Shown here piece by piece: positions 13,454 through 14,571 of a stretch of 14,571 bases of DNA (position 1 is the stretch's first letter; the number at the start of each line of letters is the position of its first letter). Below the pieces are notes generated by a model. The model did no database searches and had not been told where the DNA came from. It worked only from the letters and a program-made list of their open reading frames with translations. The DNA lies in the NCBI GenBank assembly GCA_900314225.1, contig OMUM01000187.1:1-14571 (forward strand), given 5' to 3'. Source of the DNA: an uncultured bacterium. GTDB lineage: Bacteria; Bacillota_I; Bacilli_A; RF39; UBA660. A program made the position numbers and the translations under genes.

Positions 13454-14571
13454 TATTGACATATTTAAAAATAATTTTTTAAACAAAGAAAGCTATTTAA
13501 GTAAATTTGCTACTAAAAATGAAGATGCTATTAGAATAAAAAAAGAAGATATGAGTAATGATATTAGACCAGAATATTTTCATGATATAGATAGAATTAT
13601 TTATTCTTTAAGTTATACAAGATATTTAGATAAAACACAGGTTTTTACTGACAGCGGAAATGACAATATAAGTAAAAGAATAACTCATGTTCAATTTGTT
13701 AGTAAAGTTGCTAGAACAATTGGAAGAGCTTTAAATTTAAATGAAGATTTAATTGAAGCCATTGCTTTAGGACATGACATTGGTCACACTCCTTTAGGCC
13801 ATTCTGGAGAAGCTATGATCAATGAAATTTCATTACGTGAGTTAGGAGAATATTTTGCTCATAATATTGAAAGTGTTAGAGATTTAATGTCTATAGAAAA
13901 TAATGGAAAAGGACTCAATTTAACTATCCAAGTATATGATGGAATTATGTGTCATAATGGAGAAATATTAGAACCAATTTATAAACCACAAAAAAAAGAT
14001 TTGAAAGAATTCATAAAAGAATATAATTTAGCATATAAAGATTTAAAAGCATCAAAAAAGTTTAGACCAATGACCCTAGAAGGTTGCGTTGTAAGAATAA
14101 GTGATATTATTGGTTATATTGGAAGAGACATAGAAGATGCCATTATGTTAGGTGTCATTAATAGAGAAGAAATACCTACATCTATCAGCTCTGTACTTGG
14201 TAGAACTAATAAAGAAATAATTAATACAATTATCTTAGATATAATTAACAATAGTCTAAATAGGCCATATATTAAATTAAGCGATAATGTATTCAAAGCT
14301 ATTCTTGAACTAAAAGATTTTAATTATAAACATATATACAAATATAGTTTAACTGATAAACAAAGATTATATTATAAAGAAGGTATGAATAAATTATTTA
14401 ATAAATATTTAAGTGATATTGAAAATAATAATATTGATAGCGAAATATTTAAAGTATTTTTAAATATGCAATGTGATGATTATTTAAAAAACACTTCAGA
14501 TAAAAGAAAAGTAATAGATTTTATTGCCGGTATGACTGATGACTATTTTATTGATAAAGTAAAATTAATAT
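13446..14571 (+). CDS. dGTPase-like HD-domain triphosphohydrolase, 3'-truncated
   Basis: Frame open from ATG 13446 to the right edge, 375 residues visible. HD-superfamily enzymes of this type remove triphosphate from dNTPs and help balance nucleotide pools. The metal set is complete: H81 in RITHVQFVSK, H110-D111 in LGHDIGHTPLGHSGE, and D220 in VVRISDIIGYIGRD. DRIIYSLSYTRYLDKTQVF matches the substrate-loop motif of the Dgt family. The visible end, with IAGMTDDYF, is the motif usually found close to the C-terminus, so only a short piece is missing. AGGAGG (13433-13438) sets the start, and the gene overlaps the trhP2 stop by 8 bases, implying coupled translation. Whether it prefers dGTP or is activated by it is unknown. 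Confidence 0.9.
   Translation, partial: MNNIDIFKNNFLNKESYLSKFATKNEDAIRIKKEDMSNDIRPEYFHDIDRIIYSLSYTRYLDKTQVFTDSGNDNISKRITHVQFVSKVARTIGRALNLNEDLIEAIALGHDIGHTPLGHSGEAMINEISLRELGEYFAHNIESVRDLMSIENNGKGLNLTIQVYDGIMCHNGEILEPIYKPQKKDLKEFIKEYNLAYKDLKASKKFRPMTLEGCVVRISDIIGYIGRDIEDAIMLGVINREEIPTSISSVLGRTNKEIINTIILDIINNSLNRPYIKLSDNVFKAILELKDFNYKHIYKYSLTDKQRLYYKEGMNKLFNKYLSDIENNNIDSEIFKVFLNMQCDDYLKNTSDKRKVIDFIAGMTDDYFIDKVKLI

Noticed and set aside
1..14571. Mobile element, prophage or CRISPR array
   Set aside because: No transposase, integrase, tRNA-linked att site, terminal inverted repeats or regularly spaced repeats are visible, and composition is uniform across the window.

Overview
This window looks like chromosomal DNA from a very AT-rich, low-GC Gram-positive lineage, probably an uncultured Bacilli/Mollicutes-related bacterium. 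Shine-Dalgarno sites are strong (GGAGG, AGGTG) and promoters are sigma-A type, often with an extended -10. The gene order around 7.0-13.5 kb matches the Bacillus yrzL-yrrK-yrzB-yrrL-yrrM-yrrN-yrrO block. TGA is used as a stop and Trp is TGG, so the code is the standard bacterial one and not the Mycoplasma one. The lineage call is inference from composition and synteny.

Layout. 1-1019: 3' part of a DUF2130 coiled-coil/nuclease-fold protein. 1016-1588: a small heat-shock protein (Hsp20) gene behind a CIRCE (HrcA operator) whose left arm contains the stop codon of the upstream gene, closed by a clear terminator. 1577-3378: a transglutaminase-like protein and the pseudouridine synthase RluD, ending in a hairpin shared with the convergent minus-strand gene. 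3373-4349 (minus): an orphan MraZ-like DNA-binding protein and a TspO/MBR membrane protein. 4541-6968: a GluP-like rhomboid protease with an unrecognised 408-residue protein 12 nt behind it.

6975-14571: a long co-directional cluster, ireB, ruvX, a DUF1292 gene, mltG, trmR, a two-TM/NlpC-P60 fusion, a membrane-anchored DUF4163/DUF3298-like protein, two U32-family genes (trhP1-like and trhP2) and a dGTPase-like HD phosphohydrolase running off the right edge. Genes overlap or are separated by a few bases. The only visible break is a weak hairpin plus a -10 ahead of trhP1.

How the genes fit together. trhP1/trhP2 and trmR form the known route to 5-methoxyuridine at tRNA position 34 (hydroxylation, then methylation). 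ireB, mltG and the NlpC/P60 protein point to cell-wall control and remodelling. ruvX and the dGTPase-like gene serve nucleic acid and nucleotide metabolism. Compared with Bacillus, two envelope genes have been inserted between trmR and trhP1. The least expected items are the two-TM NlpC/P60 fusion, the CIRCE-controlled hsp20, the orphan MraZ-like regulator and the unknown partner of the rhomboid protease. I saw no tRNA, rRNA, CRISPR array, insertion sequence or phage gene.
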